Source: Epiperipatus broadwayi (Eukaryota > Onychophora > Udeonychophora > Euonychophora > Peripatidae). Taken from it: a DNA stretch of 64,000 bases. The position numbers and the translations under genes were made by a program. Shown one piece after another: positions 1-11,640 of this stretch. The stretch is from assembly GCA_028023455.1 (NCBI GenBank), contig JAQFVV010012394.1, positions 22,710,900 through 22,774,899 on the forward strand, read 5' to 3'. The notes below the pieces were generated by a model that saw only the letters and a program-made list of their open reading frames with translations, did not search any database and was not told the origin of the DNA. Within the stretch, counting starts at the first letter, position 1. Each line of letters begins with the position of its first letter.

Positions 1-1966
1 ACTATAGAGACAGAGTTGTTGCAGACTATTCGCTATTCTGATTACTTAAAAACATTGTGTCTTAATGTATATAATCATACATATGGATAAATCAAATATT
101 AACTCCCATTTTTCAAACATAATTATTATTTGTGATATTAAATTTATACATATACACTTTTTCATGCAAAGAATAATTTTATTATCAAAACCGGTGGTTA
201 TAAAGTGCAAAAGATATAATATCTAAGTGATATGAAATTTAATTAAAATAAAAAATCAAATATTTTTTTGCATTTAAGTGTGAACACAAAAAACAACCTG
301 AGTTGTGATCTGGATTTTAAATTTGATAGAGTTTACCATTTTATCCCTGAACTACATACCAGATACTAAATTAATCGATAGCCTGTAACTAGTATGATAT
401 ATAACATTTTGGATAATGTCTCCAAGTGATTGCAATGTGAATTAAAAAAATAAAATTCTGTTTGGGTTTTTTTTTTTTCAAAAAAAAAAAAAGTAATTTC
501 TAATTTTATTTTATTTTCAATTATATTTTTTTGAATTGTGGATGAGGCAATGAGTAAATGTTAAATCAATGAACACAAAGACCACACATATTACACCCCA
601 CAAGCTGAAAAACATATCAGATGGTTTTATTCTTTCCATCATATTTTTAGCATCTTATGGACTATTTAAATGACATTTTTCTGCTACCTTTATATTATTA
701 TGCTGATAAGGGTGTCTAACTATCACTTCTATACAATAAATTGGAACGATACACTTCCTATGATGCAATTATTTCAGGACTGGCTCCATACAAATCCTCA
801 ATAAGAGCAAAGTAGATAAATAAAAGTTGTCAAACAATTGTCTTTGCTCAGAAATGAAATTATTTGAGGCTATCTATATTGAGTCTTAAACTATACTGAT
901 GATAGCAACTCTGTTCAATATTAAACCTATCAAAGCTTATTCAACAACGAAATTGCAAGGTAAAGCCATCACTGAAACCATTGTATTCGAAGAAAATTCA
1001 CTTAATAGTACTTTTTTTAAATTAAAAATAATTAATTTTATCAATATTTACTTAAAGATCTTTTCAATTATCTCAGGCTTAAGCTATTATTAATTGTCTT
1101 AATACTATGCTGCAATTGCTGAGAAATCTGTAAAAAAATCTTAATTGGAAAAGTAAGATATACAGTAAGCACAATTGAATGTAACTATAGCAACAGACAT
1201 TCATTCTACATGAATAAGTCCCATGTTTATTTTTGTTAACTGTGTCACCCCCCACCCCACTTCTACAAATACTTTACTAACAGTAGATTGAATGCTTGAT
1301 TTTTTTTCTTCATAATTAATTTCTTTAAAATGACATTCAAAGAATTTCCCTTTTGCTAGTATTAAAACCTTTCCCACAGCTATATATGTGTGTGTGTCTT
1401 TCTCTTATATGCAACTGGATATGTTATTTATAATTGATAGGATGGTTCATAATTACATATTGTCCAATTGAGATAATTACAATTAATGTTTGAATCATTA
1501 CGAAGTCCAAAAAGCAGTTTGGTTTGAAAAAACATATATATAATAAAATTTTTCATATCATAAATACTTAAAAGAGTTAATTTTTTTTTTAAAAAAAAAA
1601 AGATCTGAATTTCTCATTTCTATTCCAAGATAGTAATCTCAAAAGTGATTTCATATTTATTTCCTTAAACTCTTAGTCAAAAAAATGTCTTTAGTAAAAG
1701 TCATGAAATGATTCACACTTTTTAAAACCATTTAAAATTATATTTGTTTATTTTTGAAATCCAAAAAAAAAAAAACATCCATTAAGTAATTTTTTATAAA
1801 TAAAAAGTCTGATGAAATACTTTACTATAAAATGTTATGTAATATATACTTTAATAATTCTCATATTTGATTATAAAAAAAAATCCACTTTTCTATTTAG
1901 TTTAATTTTTCTAAAAACATACAAATAAATTTATTTTAAGGCAATAAAAAAAAAATTAAACCATAC
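1..1966 (-). other. UBA6: UBA6-like gene, intron 3 (partial)
   Basis: This is the part of the gene downstream of exon 3. It begins with a GTATGG donor at 1,966-1,961 on the minus strand and no acceptor or further E1 exon could be found before the window edge. The content is AT-rich with A and T homopolymers, a short C-rich tract near 1,247-1,260 and a short TG repeat near 1,388. The next expected E1 segment (the one following AKNLxLAGIK) was searched for by eye and not seen, so it is probably to the left of the window. Confidence 0.6.
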
Positions 1967-1995
1967 CTTTATACCAGCAAGAGTCAAATTTTTAG
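1967..1995 (-). CDS. UBA6: UBA6-like E1 enzyme, exon 3 (29-nt microexon)
   Basis: A 29-base exon on the minus strand, preceded by a TTTTAG acceptor and followed by a GTATGG donor. Joined to exon 2 (phase 1, G + CT = Ala) it reads AKNLTLAGIK. This is the helix and second strand of the first Rossmann fold of ubiquitin-activating E1 enzymes; from memory human UBA6 has AKNLVLAGIK at this place. It ends in phase 0. It is too short to be found by open-reading-frame length; the call rests on exact frame continuity, two good splice sites and the family motif. What is inferred: that it is used in the mature mRNA. An RNA read crossing both junctions would settle it. Confidence 0.85.
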
Positions 1996-2297
1996 CTAAA
2001 ATATATAAAGAATATATATATTTTTAAAATAAAAAAAGTGATAAAAGCAAATTATAAAAAAAAATTCAAATTCCTTTTTTTTTAATAATATTTATATTTT
2101 TTTTAAAAAAACAAATAAGACAGTTAAAAAAAAAGAAGAAATTCCAATAAAAAAATGTATCTATTTTTTATATAATTATAAAAATTTGATGAATTTCTTA
2201 CAATCAATAAACAATGCATAACTATAAAAATAAAAAAAGATAATTTTATTAAAATATTTTAAGTCAGTAAAAAAAAAGATTTACATGTAAGACTCAC
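1996..2297 (-). other. UBA6: UBA6-like gene, intron 2
   Basis: A 302-base intron with a GTGAGT donor (2,297-2,292 on the minus strand) and a TTTTAG acceptor. It is almost entirely A/T with long homopolymers and no recognisable element. Confidence 0.8.
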
Positions 2298-2392
2298 CAA
2301 TTTCAATTCCAACTGCTCCCAGGCCATATAGAAATATATTGGCTTCTTTCATCTGTAACATTGCCTTATCTCCAAGAACATAACGTTGGCGA
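2298..2392 (-). CDS. UBA6: UBA6-like E1 enzyme, exon 2
   Basis: A 95-base exon: one base completing Ser, 31 codons, and one base carried into exon 3. It reads RQRYVLGDKAM, then QMKEANIFLYGLGAVGIEI. With the Ser from the exon 1 junction this gives SRQRYVLGD, which as I recall is the UBA6 form; UBA1 proteins have SRQLYVLGH. E1 enzymes activate ubiquitin-like modifiers with ATP and pass them as thioesters to E2 enzymes, in cytosol and nucleus. UBA6 acts on ubiquitin and FAT10 in vertebrates. GLGAVG is the glycine loop of the first (inactive) adenylation half-domain. The acceptor is AAATTTAG and the donor GTGAGT. UBA1 or another E1 remains possible but is less likely given the SRQRYVLGD signature. 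Only the first ~55 residues of an expected ~1,050 are in the window. Confidence 0.93.
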
Positions 2393-3079
2393 CTAAATTT
2401 TTTAAAAAACAATTATAACATACAAAAATATCTAAATTTCAAAATATCTCATTTAATGGTTACTAACTTTAAATATATAAAATCATTTAATTAATTTCAA
2501 GAAATGCAGACAGACACATACATATAAATGAATATAAATATTATAACTGGTTCAGTTAATCTTACAGGAAAACCGTCATTAATCCAAAATTAAATATTTA
2601 TGTTTTATAAATTTCATCCTATTTCTATATAGGGTAATTTATAATCAGTTTAAAAGTAATAAAAATAAGTGTATACATACAACCAAAAAAAAAAAAAAGC
2701 AGTTTAATCTAAAATGTAGTGACCCAAATATGTTACATTAAATCTAAAAAAAAAAAAAGAAGAGTGAATTCATTGAAAATAACCTTGTGATATTTGACAA
2801 CAAATTATTTGTAATTCTCTCCACCAATTCCATTATATTTTATTAATTCTAAAGCTTTGTACTTTAAAACTACTATCTATAATAATTTCATAGGTTTAGT
2901 GTCTGCAAGGACACTTCTATTAATTTAGGTCAATTGAGTAAATACTGAAAATAATTGTGAGATGTTATTTTTAAAAAAATAAGTAATATTAAAACGAGAT
3001 ATCAAACCCATGCACCTGTAGATATTTTGCAGCAACCTGTAGTCTGGTATCACCTACAATTCCCAGTAACAAAATCATT

Positions 3080-3090
3080 GGGGGGGGGGG
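3080..3090 (+). repeat. (G)11 tract
   Basis: Eleven consecutive G in sequence that is otherwise strongly A/T. One of eight G/C homopolymers of 10-12 bases in the window. Confidence 0.95.
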
Positions 3091-4648
3091 TCACATTTTT
3101 TTATTAATGTACACTGTAAATATCAACTATTCTTAAAAATACAAACAATGATTGGTACATTATTTCACTTATATTACAACTTTGCTTTTCCAATATTTAC
3201 TCAACTTTTTTACATTACACGTAAACAATATTTTTAGGTGCAAATTTTATTATTATTGTAGATTTTCCACTACATAAAATAAAAATCAGTAAAGAGTTTA
3301 CCAAATAAAAAGTATTTTAAAACTAAACAATTTAGTTGAAATGTTTTCTATTCCTTTTTTTTCTTCACCTTTCCAGTTAAAAGATTAGCATATTTTGGAA
3401 TAAACATTGGATTCAAACTTTAAAATATATAAATACATTTTTATTCAATTTTGACTTTCCTAGACTCTTCTTAAGACTTTTAAGTCTGGTTAGACAGATT
3501 AAATGTATTATTATATATACACACAATATACATATACATGTAAGATTGGTGTTTTCATACATTTAAGTAAATTAAAATAATTATATTTATTGTACTAAAT
3601 GATAACTAAGAAATTTAATAAATAAAAATCTGCAATATTCAAAGTAATGTGATGGAAATATATGTAGCGAAATGTAATGACTAAATTGTCACATTGGGCT
3701 GCCAATTTCAAGTAATGAAAATAATGTGTTTGTATTTGCAAATATAATAGAACTGATGGACTTATTACCCTTTATAAACATCACTAGATTTTAAAATACA
3801 GAAATATGTTCACTACCGAATATAATGATGATTGCTTACATAAGAAGGGCAGCCAACCATACAAACACAAACAACATCTTAGTAACAATATCTTATTAGC
3901 TAAACTCAGCATAGACACATGAAACCACAGTGACCATCAGAGTTAAATAAAATAACATTTACTTAATTAACTAATAAAATAACAATTAGCTATTTACATT
4001 TTAACTTATGAATGTAAAGAAATTATACATATTTCTTACATAATAATTAGAATTATCAAAATACTGATTCAAGACACTGATGTCATTCAAATTAGTTTAA
4101 ACATTAGATTACTATTTAAGCTTTTTAATAATAGCAAAATTAAATGGACTTCTAACTGTAATAATATTATGAGCTTACTAGGTTATGATTGCTGACTTTT
4201 TTTTCTCTTCTAAATATTCTCAACAAATGACTTTTCAGTACTGTATCTTTTCTTTTTATACTTCAAAACTATTTATGAAAACCAAGCAGATGTTTTTTCT
4301 GTTTTTAAATAGAGCTACATCAAATTTCACAAAAACAAAGATTGACTAATTTAAAATAATTAAATATAATTTTTAATTTTAAGAGTAACCATGTTTACAA
4401 AAATTAGTCTACAAATATAAAGAAACAAATGAACAAAAACCAAGAATAATAATTATTTACATTTAACCTTATTTATATATATAATTACAAATAAATAAGT
4501 ATATTTTACATCAAAATATAAAATCACATAAATTTATAAAAAAATTTAAAAAATCAAAGCAAGACTATTCTGTATGCATATATTATTATGCTTAATCAAA
4601 TCCTAAATTTGTTCATCCCCACCAGAGACCAGCAACATTTAGATTACA

Positions 4649-5560
4649 TAATGATATTAGGAAGGTTAACATTGAGAAGGTATAAGACAGAGTGACTCCA
4701 TATCTCCTAAACTTTTTATAGCAATGCTGCAAAAAGTATTTTGTGGATTAAAATAGGAAATTAAAGGAGTAAAAGTAAATGGTGATTACTTAGCCATTTA
4801 GATTTTGCAGATGATGTAATTGTTTTTGAAAATAATGCTTTAGAATTTCAGTAAATATTGCAAGAGTTATCAGATGAAAGTAAGAAAGTAGGTCTAAAAG
4901 TAAATGTTAAAAAGACTAAAGTAATGTTCAATGGATTTTCTCAAAAGATAAAAATAAAGAATGATAATGATGAGTTAGAAGAAGTTAACAATTACAAATA
5001 TCTTGGTCAGATTATTATTATAGTTGGAAACATAATGGATTAAATTAATCATTGAATTAAACTTGGTTGGAATGCTTTTGGTAGAAATAATATTAAAAGG
5101 GAATGTGCCTATGTGTTTGAAAAGAAAGGTTTTTTTAATAAATATGTTTTACCAGTTCTTACTTATGAATCTGAGACTTGGATACTTAATCGAAGAGCAA
5201 TACAGAGACTCCAGATGACTCAAAGAAGTATGGAGAGATGCATGTTAGGAGTAACCAGAATAGATCGAAAACACAATATATGATTAAGAAAACAAACAGG
5301 TGTTACTGACATCATTGAAAGAATTGAAAGACTGGAGTTGGGCTGGGCATATTGCTAGAAGAGATGATAATAGATGGACAATTGAAATCTTTAACTGGAT
5401 TCCAAGAGATGTAAAAGACCCAGAAAGACACCATATGTGAGATGGATGGATGAAATAAGAAAGGGTGCAGGGGTGATGTGGAGAAGAGAGGTTAGAGATC
5501 AGAGAAAATGGATTGAACGTGGAGAGACCACCCTGCAGTGGATTGATAATGGTTGACCAT
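4649..5560 (+). pseudogene. RTE-type LINE reverse transcriptase relic (plus copy)
   Basis: This is the 3' half of a non-LTR retrotransposon ORF with stops and frame shifts. In order: IRQSDSISPKLF upstream; the catalytic FADD motif (4,804-4,815); an open stretch at 4,858-5,043 with ESKKVGLKVNVKKTKVMFN and NNYKYLGQI; then VLPVLTYESETW, ITDIIERIERL-like and a WTIE...RWMDEIRKGAG-like C-terminal region. This arrangement (FADD, KTK.M, YLGQ, Y.SETW, C-terminal RW/W motifs) matches RTE-clade LINEs such as C. elegans RTE-1 as I know them. The protein would copy element RNA at a nicked target. It is a 5'-truncated dead copy. Clade assignment is by motif memory; a search against Repbase/Dfam would confirm it. 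Confidence 0.85.
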
Positions 5561-5671
5561 GATGATGACTTACGGTGTATTATAGTTCATTTGTATGAAT
5601 AATAAGTTTTGTGCCGAGAATAAGTTTGGAATAACTAGGCAAAAATATTTTGATAGGGATAGAATAATTGA

Positions 5672-5795
5672 AAGGATTTATTGCTTGGGAATTCATAAAA
5701 ACCAAGTGTCAGAAATGCAAGAATTGGAATTGATCTGAGGAATTTCCAGAAAATGAACATTCCAGCACAGCACTAAACCATGCAAGACAAAGTGT
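5672..5795 (+). repeat. Copy of short TIR repeat (see 30,798)
   Basis: It shares TTTATTGCTTGGGAATTCAT and a closing TAAACCA with the element at 30,798-30,899. Its ends are more decayed (AGGATTTA instead of GTGGTTTA). Function unknown; probably a fossil MITE. Confidence 0.5.
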
Positions 5796-6789
5796 GTTAT
5801 TCTAGAAGTAGTAATAGACATAATTTATCATTGTGAATCATATAAATACCACTCATAAAAATGAAAGATTGTTAGACAATTGGAATGTTGCAATAGATTA
5901 AAGAAATATGATAAAGTTCTAGGAAAAAATAAGAAAAAAATTATTTTTTAAAAAAAGGGGGAATGACAATGAACATAAGTTTCAATTTTTTTGATTAAAA
6001 AACATGTTTAAATATAAACAGATTAGTTGATAAATTTACAAGAGGAAAATTACTCAAAGATGTTAAAACATTACAATGAAAGCCATAATTTGTGAAAGAA
6101 GTAAGTAGGTACAAAGTCTTGGATTAGCAATGAGATAATGAATAAAATAGTAGCAAGAAAAAGATATAAATTTGTTAGAAAATATATTAAACTTTAATAG
6201 TGAATTAAGACATAAGATAGATAGAGCTAGAAAACTAATTTGAAGAGAATGTATGAATGTAAAAAATAAAGTGCAAAGAAAAACTAAGTTTGGGATTTAA
6301 TACACCAACAGATAGTCAAAACATGGTTATAGAAATAAATCAATAACTGAGAAGATGGATGAAAGAGCAAAAAGTAAAAGCATAAGATGAAAAAAAAAAA
6401 AATGCACAAAGAAATAAGAAAATTCAAACTGAGAAAATGGCATTTAGAATATAATTTATAACTCAAGAGAATGACCATTAGATTTTATCTCAACTTAGAA
6501 TTATTCCAGTGGAGAAAAGATATAACACGATAAAATCGAGATTTTAGACAATTAACTTAATCTTATATATATAGTTACAATATAGCTGAAAATTTTGAAG
6601 TTTTCCAACAGATTAGATATGTTCATAACTGAAGAAGGAAATTGGATCTAGAAGAAGTAGCAAGACAAAAAAATGCAAAGAAGACTAATGTTTGCATCAC
6701 TGATTTTAATATAACAATAAAATAAAAAAAAGGATTATTTTGAGATCTTTTTTTAAAAAGGGTATAGATTAAAAGATAACATTATCATT

Positions 6790-7620
6790 TTCATCCATTA
6801 CAACTCAATGAAGGATGAAGAGCTCTCCAAATTTGATCCAGCTTTTCCAATCCCTACCATTAATCCAATTTAAGACTTCAATTGTCTTCTACTATCACCT
6901 ATGTCCATCTTAGCTCTATTTCAACTTCTTAATTCTTACAATGCTAGTCATATCCATTTTTTCTCTCAATTATGTATTTCATTTTCAATCTTATCTTATT
7001 ATTTCTAATATACATCTCTCCAAATTTCAATAAGTGATTTGAAGTCTTTGAATTGCTCTTCAGTTAAGTGCCCAAATTTCAGATCCATAAGTAAGAAATG
7101 GTACAACAAATCTATTAGTAACTTTCCTTTTCAAACACATTGGCATATTTTCTTCTAATATTAAATTACTTCTACCAAAAGTAATCCATCCAAATTTAAT
7201 TCTATTGATTAACTTCATCCATTATATTCCCATCCGTATAAATAATCTGATCAAGATTTTGAAATTATTAATCTTTTCTAATTCATGATTATTCATCTTT
7301 CTTTTCTTCTGAGAAAATCAATTGAACATTACTTTATCTTTTTAACATTTATTTTAGTCCTACTTTCATATGATAACTCTTGCAACATTTCCTGAAATTC
7401 TGCAGCATTATTTGTAAAAACAATTACATCAACTTCAAAATTTAGATGACTTAAATAATCTCCATTTACTTTTACTTCTTTAATTTCCTATTTTAATAAA
7501 CAAAATATTCCTTGCAAAACAACCATAAAAAGTTTTTGAGATATGGAATCACCCTATCTTACACATCTGTCAATATTCATCTTCTTAATATGAGTATATA
7601 ATGTAATCATCACTGTTGCA
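6790..7620 (-). pseudogene. RTE-type LINE reverse transcriptase relic (minus copy)
   Basis: The minus strand reproduces the plus-strand relic at 4,649-5,560 segment by segment. It has the RQ(D)SISQKLF-like region, a FADD-equivalent region mutated to FEVD, the KK..VMFN region, the D(Q)IIYTDGNIMDE region, and the AYE/PFLTYGSEIW region near 7,090-7,110. Multiple frame shifts and stops make it a pseudogene. It lies 1.2 kb from its plus-strand relative in opposite orientation, so intron RNA spanning both could fold back on itself. The two copies are clearly diverged, so they are more likely two old insertions than a recent inverted duplication. Confidence 0.8.
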
Positions 7621-8129
7621 TTTTGATAAATATTCTTCAAAATATGGCAATATCCTGGGAATATAGCTTGATGATCCAATGTCTTTTTTTTTTAATTTAC
7701 AAATCCAAAGCATAAGGGGCATTCATATTTACTGGTTCTTTCTATAACTTCTCTCAATACTTAAAAATGATTCATAGGGCTAAAACCATTTTAAATCCAG
7801 CTTGTTCTTTTGGTTGGCTAAAATCCAAAGTTCAATGTAGACAAGTTGTGATACTTGATAAAGATTTTGTATAAAATTGATAAAAAAAAACTGATAGATT
7901 AGTTAGAAAATATATATATCTGAATCAGAAAACATTTGTAAGTAATAATAATCTTTATAATAGAGTAGAGATGTCATTTATCTTCTATTGTATTCAATAA
8001 ATATTTTAAAGAATTGTTAAAAGAATACTGATTTGACAATATTAGTTGATAATAGAGGCAGAGGAAATTATTTATTATATGAGAAAACTTTAGGGTAATG
8101 AGAATGAGCTTAATAATATGCTACACATA

Positions 8130-8650
8130 ATTATTAGAACTTGTAGAAGGTTTGAAGTGCAAGTAAATAATGAAACAAATAAATGGTGAGATAAAACATT
8201 TAGAGCTCACATTCTTTAGAAAGTTATAAAGCAATATGTTTTTAAATCTTTGGGAAATTACACAATTGATGATGAAAGTCACAATAAAGAAACTAAAATG
8301 AAAATTGTAATGGCTAAAGATCATTTTAATAAGGGTAGGAGATCATTTTATTTTCCACTGATTAAGAATATATTAATGTTATGTTTGGAAGTGCTGTTTT
8401 GCAAGCAGTAGTGATATGGACAATAGAAAAAGACAAAATTTGGAGACTAATAAAAAGGATAAGATTAATACTGTAGAAGAGATCAATTGAATAAATTGTA
8501 AAAAAGTAATTGGATAAAAGGCAAGGAAATTATTATAGATGTCTTGAACCAGTAGAAATCAAAAAAGAGTAAAAAAAGTAGATAAATGACTTTAAAGAGA
8601 GAAAATTCAAATATTTAACAAGTAAAACAAGGTAAAGACATGATATGACT
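8130..8650 (+). pseudogene. Third LINE reverse-transcriptase C-terminal relic
   Basis: A broken reading frame gives SLGNYTIDDESHNKETKMKI, then AKDHFNKGRRSF, then WTIEKDKIWRLIKR. This matches the 'YLGS.ITDDG..EKEI..RI..AK.AFNK.R....ETWTL.K....L' thumb/C-terminal pattern of LINE proteins. It is more diverged than the two RTE relics and may belong to a different LINE lineage. There is no intact frame. Confidence 0.65.
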
Positions 8651-8941
8651 TTGCATACAAGATCTGAGTTCTGACAGATAACTAACGATTATGATAATAA
8701 TGACTGGAATTCATTCCAATGTATACAAACAATTAAATGTTAGAAAATATCCTAAGAAATTTCTTATATATTCATAATCATACACATAAATCAAAGTTTA
8801 TATATAAAAAAATAAACTGATGCATAGGTATACACATTTACCATCAATATCATTAGCATACTTCTATTATCTAAACTTTCAAGTACTTTTGATTTAATGG
8901 TTCCTAACCTTTTCAGAAGATTCCCAAAAATTAGATGGGAA

Positions 8942-8951
8942 GGGGGGGGGG
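8942..8951 (+). repeat. (G)10 tract
   Basis: Ten consecutive G in an A/T-rich intron. Confidence 0.95.
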
Positions 8952-9563
8952 TCATTCTGTATACCATCAGTATATTAATAATGTGATAGTATAAATTGTC
9001 AATATTAAATTTGGATCATTATTTATTTGTATCAATCTCATTTCAAATAGTATGTTGATGTCAAATAATATTTTTACTTAAAAATAGAATAATTTATCTT
9101 GTAAATAAATTTAATGTGAAATAAAGCACTTAAAAATATATATTATATACTTCTTCAGGTGGCTGACTTTTATTATTAAAAAAAGAAAAGAATATTTGAG
9201 TTCCTTTTTCTTTTTTGATAATGAATCAATGAGAAATTTTTTGTTATATTCAAATGACAATGTATTAAATTCATTATCTTTTTAACAATTTTAGAAATTA
9301 TTCAAGTACAGCTGAAAGATTTGTCAGTTTAAATGTTACAGAATAATAAATGTAAAAGTTGATTTAAACGTTCTTTATTTAAAAAGCTGTAAGATAATTT
9401 ATTTTTCTTCAGGACACAATTATTCATCAAGCCAAAAAATTAATCCATTATATTTATACAAAAATTAAAGTGATTTAAAGTGAGATACATACAAATAATG
9501 ATAAAAATATAATTTTGACAATTTATATCAACACATTATTAATATATTAGTATTACAAAATGA

Positions 9564-9575
9564 CCCCCCCCCCCC
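9564..9575 (+). repeat. (C)12 tract
   Basis: Twelve consecutive C, the longest of the eight G/C homopolymers in the window. Confidence 0.95.
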
Positions 9576-10280
9576 AAACTTCCACTTAAAGAATTAAGCA
9601 AATGAAGTGCAACTCCCCCAAAAAAGATGTTATGTGATTGACACATGAAATTTCCACAAAGAACTAACAGTTATAGGAATTGCTATTTAACACACACATA
9701 CTCATAAACATTATCCACATTTGAACATTATTAAATTTAAATATTACGCTAAGATTAAATGAAATGTAATTTCTAACTTAAAAACAATAATTAATAACTA
9801 TTTACATATTTATAAAAAGCAATGGTTAAAATTAAATATATATTAAAAAATATGCACTTTTAAAAATTAATTTGCATAATGTATAGTTCAATAAAGATAA
9901 AACAATAGAGTATGTGAAAAACAATACTAGATTTGCCAATAAGAAAAAAAAACCTTAGTTAAAATACATCTTAAAAGTTATGAACATGTTTTTTTTATAT
10001 TTTTCTTAATATCTGCAAACTTAAGTCATAATTTCTATCTCTACATATAAATCAAATAAAACATCAAAAGCAATAAAAAAAAATCATTATAAAATAACAA
10101 TCTTCAAAATAACCAGAAAGTAAAAAATTAAATTCATTTTGTATAATTAATTAAAAATGGGTAAGTTATATTAAAGATTAAAAACTTCTTAAAGTAAGAT
10201 TAAAAAACACTGAAGGTTGAGATTAAAAATACAGAATAAAATATTTTATTTAAATATAAAGTTGTTAATGAAAAGGGAGA

Positions 10281-10290
10281 GGGGGGGGGG
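10281..10290 (+). repeat. (G)10 tract
   Basis: Ten consecutive G preceded by a purine-rich GGGAGA. Confidence 0.95.
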
Positions 10291-10649
10291 ATTTCTGTAT
10301 GATATAGAAAAAGACAAATATTAAAAAAGAAAGAAAATAAGACTAGAATTGATTTTATATAATTAATTAAAGCTTTAAAATAATCAACACATTTAAAAAA
10401 AACAACTTAAGATTAAAAAGTTAATATGTCAATAAGTAATAAAGAATAAAATATAGAAGATAGTAAAAACTAATTGCATAAAACTTTATATCAGATATAT
10501 TGTTGATTATATATAAAATTAATTTTTTTCTAATATTCAGACATATATATAAAACATTATATGTAAATTATGATGTTAACTCCTGAAAAAGACCAAAAAA
10601 ACAAAAAAACCATTGAAATGTTGAGATGAAATAATAGATATATGTAAAC

Positions 10650-10868
10650 AAGACATTTATTTTATATAGCACCACAATGTTTTTATAAACTGTAATACCA
10701 ATAAACCAATAAGCTAATGCACATGCGCTTTGTAGATGTCACTATATAAATGAATACTCCCACTTTTTCAAACACAAGATAAAGTCTTTGGGAAAAGATA
10801 GAATGAATCCATCTATCTTTTCGACCATATATATATATGTATGGGCAAATCTTAAGTGTTTGAATATA
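10650..10868 (+). repeat. Hairpin-bearing repeat family, copy 1
   Basis: A non-coding repeat shared with 18,161-18,420 (largely inverted there) and 20,793-21,025. Shared blocks in order are TTTATATAGCAC, a GCACATGCGCTTT block, ATAAATGAATACTC, ACACAAGATA, a hairpin with loop ATGAATCCA (10,791-10,822), and GGGCAAATCTTAAGT. The hairpin pairs GGAAAAGATAGA with TCTATCTTTTC. The copy sits in intron 1. It looks like a non-autonomous DNA element; no superfamily is assigned. Confidence 0.65.
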
Positions 10869-11522
10869 ATTACCTTATTTATTTCAAAGAAATAAAATAA
10901 AGATTTTTAAAAAGAAAATTTTTATGACTAGTATATATTAAATGAAGGCTATCCAATCCAATTTTAAGTAATCCAACAGCCGTGTCCAAAATAATAAATA
11001 CAGTAAGTAATAATATTAAATTATTGGAAATGCCTACCATTAGAAAAATTTAGACATTTCAAAAATATAAAAAAAGAATAGTAATAATGCTTATAAAATT
11101 GCATACTGAAACAAAAGACAAGATACAATAATTGTATATAATACATCATTTTAGCCTGGATCTTTGTGATATAATTAAAATATCTAATAATCATCTGATT
11201 CAAATTGTTACTTTATTTTTTCACTTGAAAAAATCAAACCCTATAGGCAGGTCGCACAAACCCTCATAATGAACATATGTGGTACATGTTTTGCATAACT
11301 ATGTATTAAGATATTAATTCTAAAGTTAAACTCATTTGATTTGACTAATATTTTCAAAAATGAATCCATTTCACAGTATAAAAAAAATATATATATAATT
11401 TAAATTTGTGGAACTTTTTAAACTAAATAAATAAAATTAAAAAAATGCAATAATTCATCTAAATATTAAAAAAAGTTTAAACACTTATATTACAAATTTT
11501 ATTACGAATGTTAATACCTTAC

Positions 11523-11560
11523 CTATACAGCTCATCATCAATTTCTGAAGTCGCCTCCAT
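11523..11560 (-). CDS. UBA6: UBA6-like E1 enzyme, exon 1 (start codon)
   Basis: The minus strand reads MEATSEIDDELY plus the AG of a split Ser codon, then a GTAAGG donor at 11,522. EIDD.LYSRQ is the conserved N-terminal entry to the E1 adenylation domain (human UBA6 has VEIDDALYSRQ as I recall). The ATG sits in a good context (ACCAATGG). A start here makes the protein begin about 40 residues later than the human one. Phase 2 matches exon 2 exactly. An upstream start is not excluded, but the upstream bases look like untranslated leader. Confidence 0.85.
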
Positions 11561-11640
11561 TGGTTCTGCTGTGTGTAACGACACACTGCAGCCCTCAAGA
11601 CGAAGTTTCTTTAGTGAAGGCGTTTTTTACAATTTGTCTA
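11561..11640 (-). promoter_or_regulatory. UBA6: Probable 5' UTR of UBA6-like gene
   Basis: About 80 bases upstream of the start codon are less AT-rich than the surroundings, as expected for a leader. They contain an imperfect hairpin with a perfect 6-bp stem (11,571-11,586, GTGTGT-AACG-ACACAC), ending about ten bases before the ATG. No convincing TATA box or initiator is visible. A TTTTACAG near 11,655 could be an acceptor for an upstream non-coding exon. Confidence 0.5.

Larger units (their letters stand above)
2393..11522 (-). other. UBA6: UBA6-like gene, intron 1 (9.1 kb)
   Basis: A phase-2 intron with a GTAAGG donor at 11,522 (minus) and an AAATTTAG acceptor. Most of it is AT-rich sequence without visible genes. 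Recognisable contents are two RTE-type LINE relics in inverted orientation, a third LINE relic on the plus strand, four G or C homopolymer tracts, a partial short-TIR repeat and one member of a hairpin-bearing repeat family. The rest (2.4-4.6 kb, 5.8-6.8 kb, 8.7-10.6 kb) shows only A/T homopolymers and microsatellites. Confidence 0.75.

Noticed and set aside
1170-1200. Fourth UBA6 exon near 1,177-1,195 on the minus strand
   Set aside because: The bases after the AG do not continue the E1 sequence in phase 0 and no family motif follows.
8121-8324. 67-residue minus-strand open frame
   Set aside because: It is antisense to a LINE relic on the plus strand.
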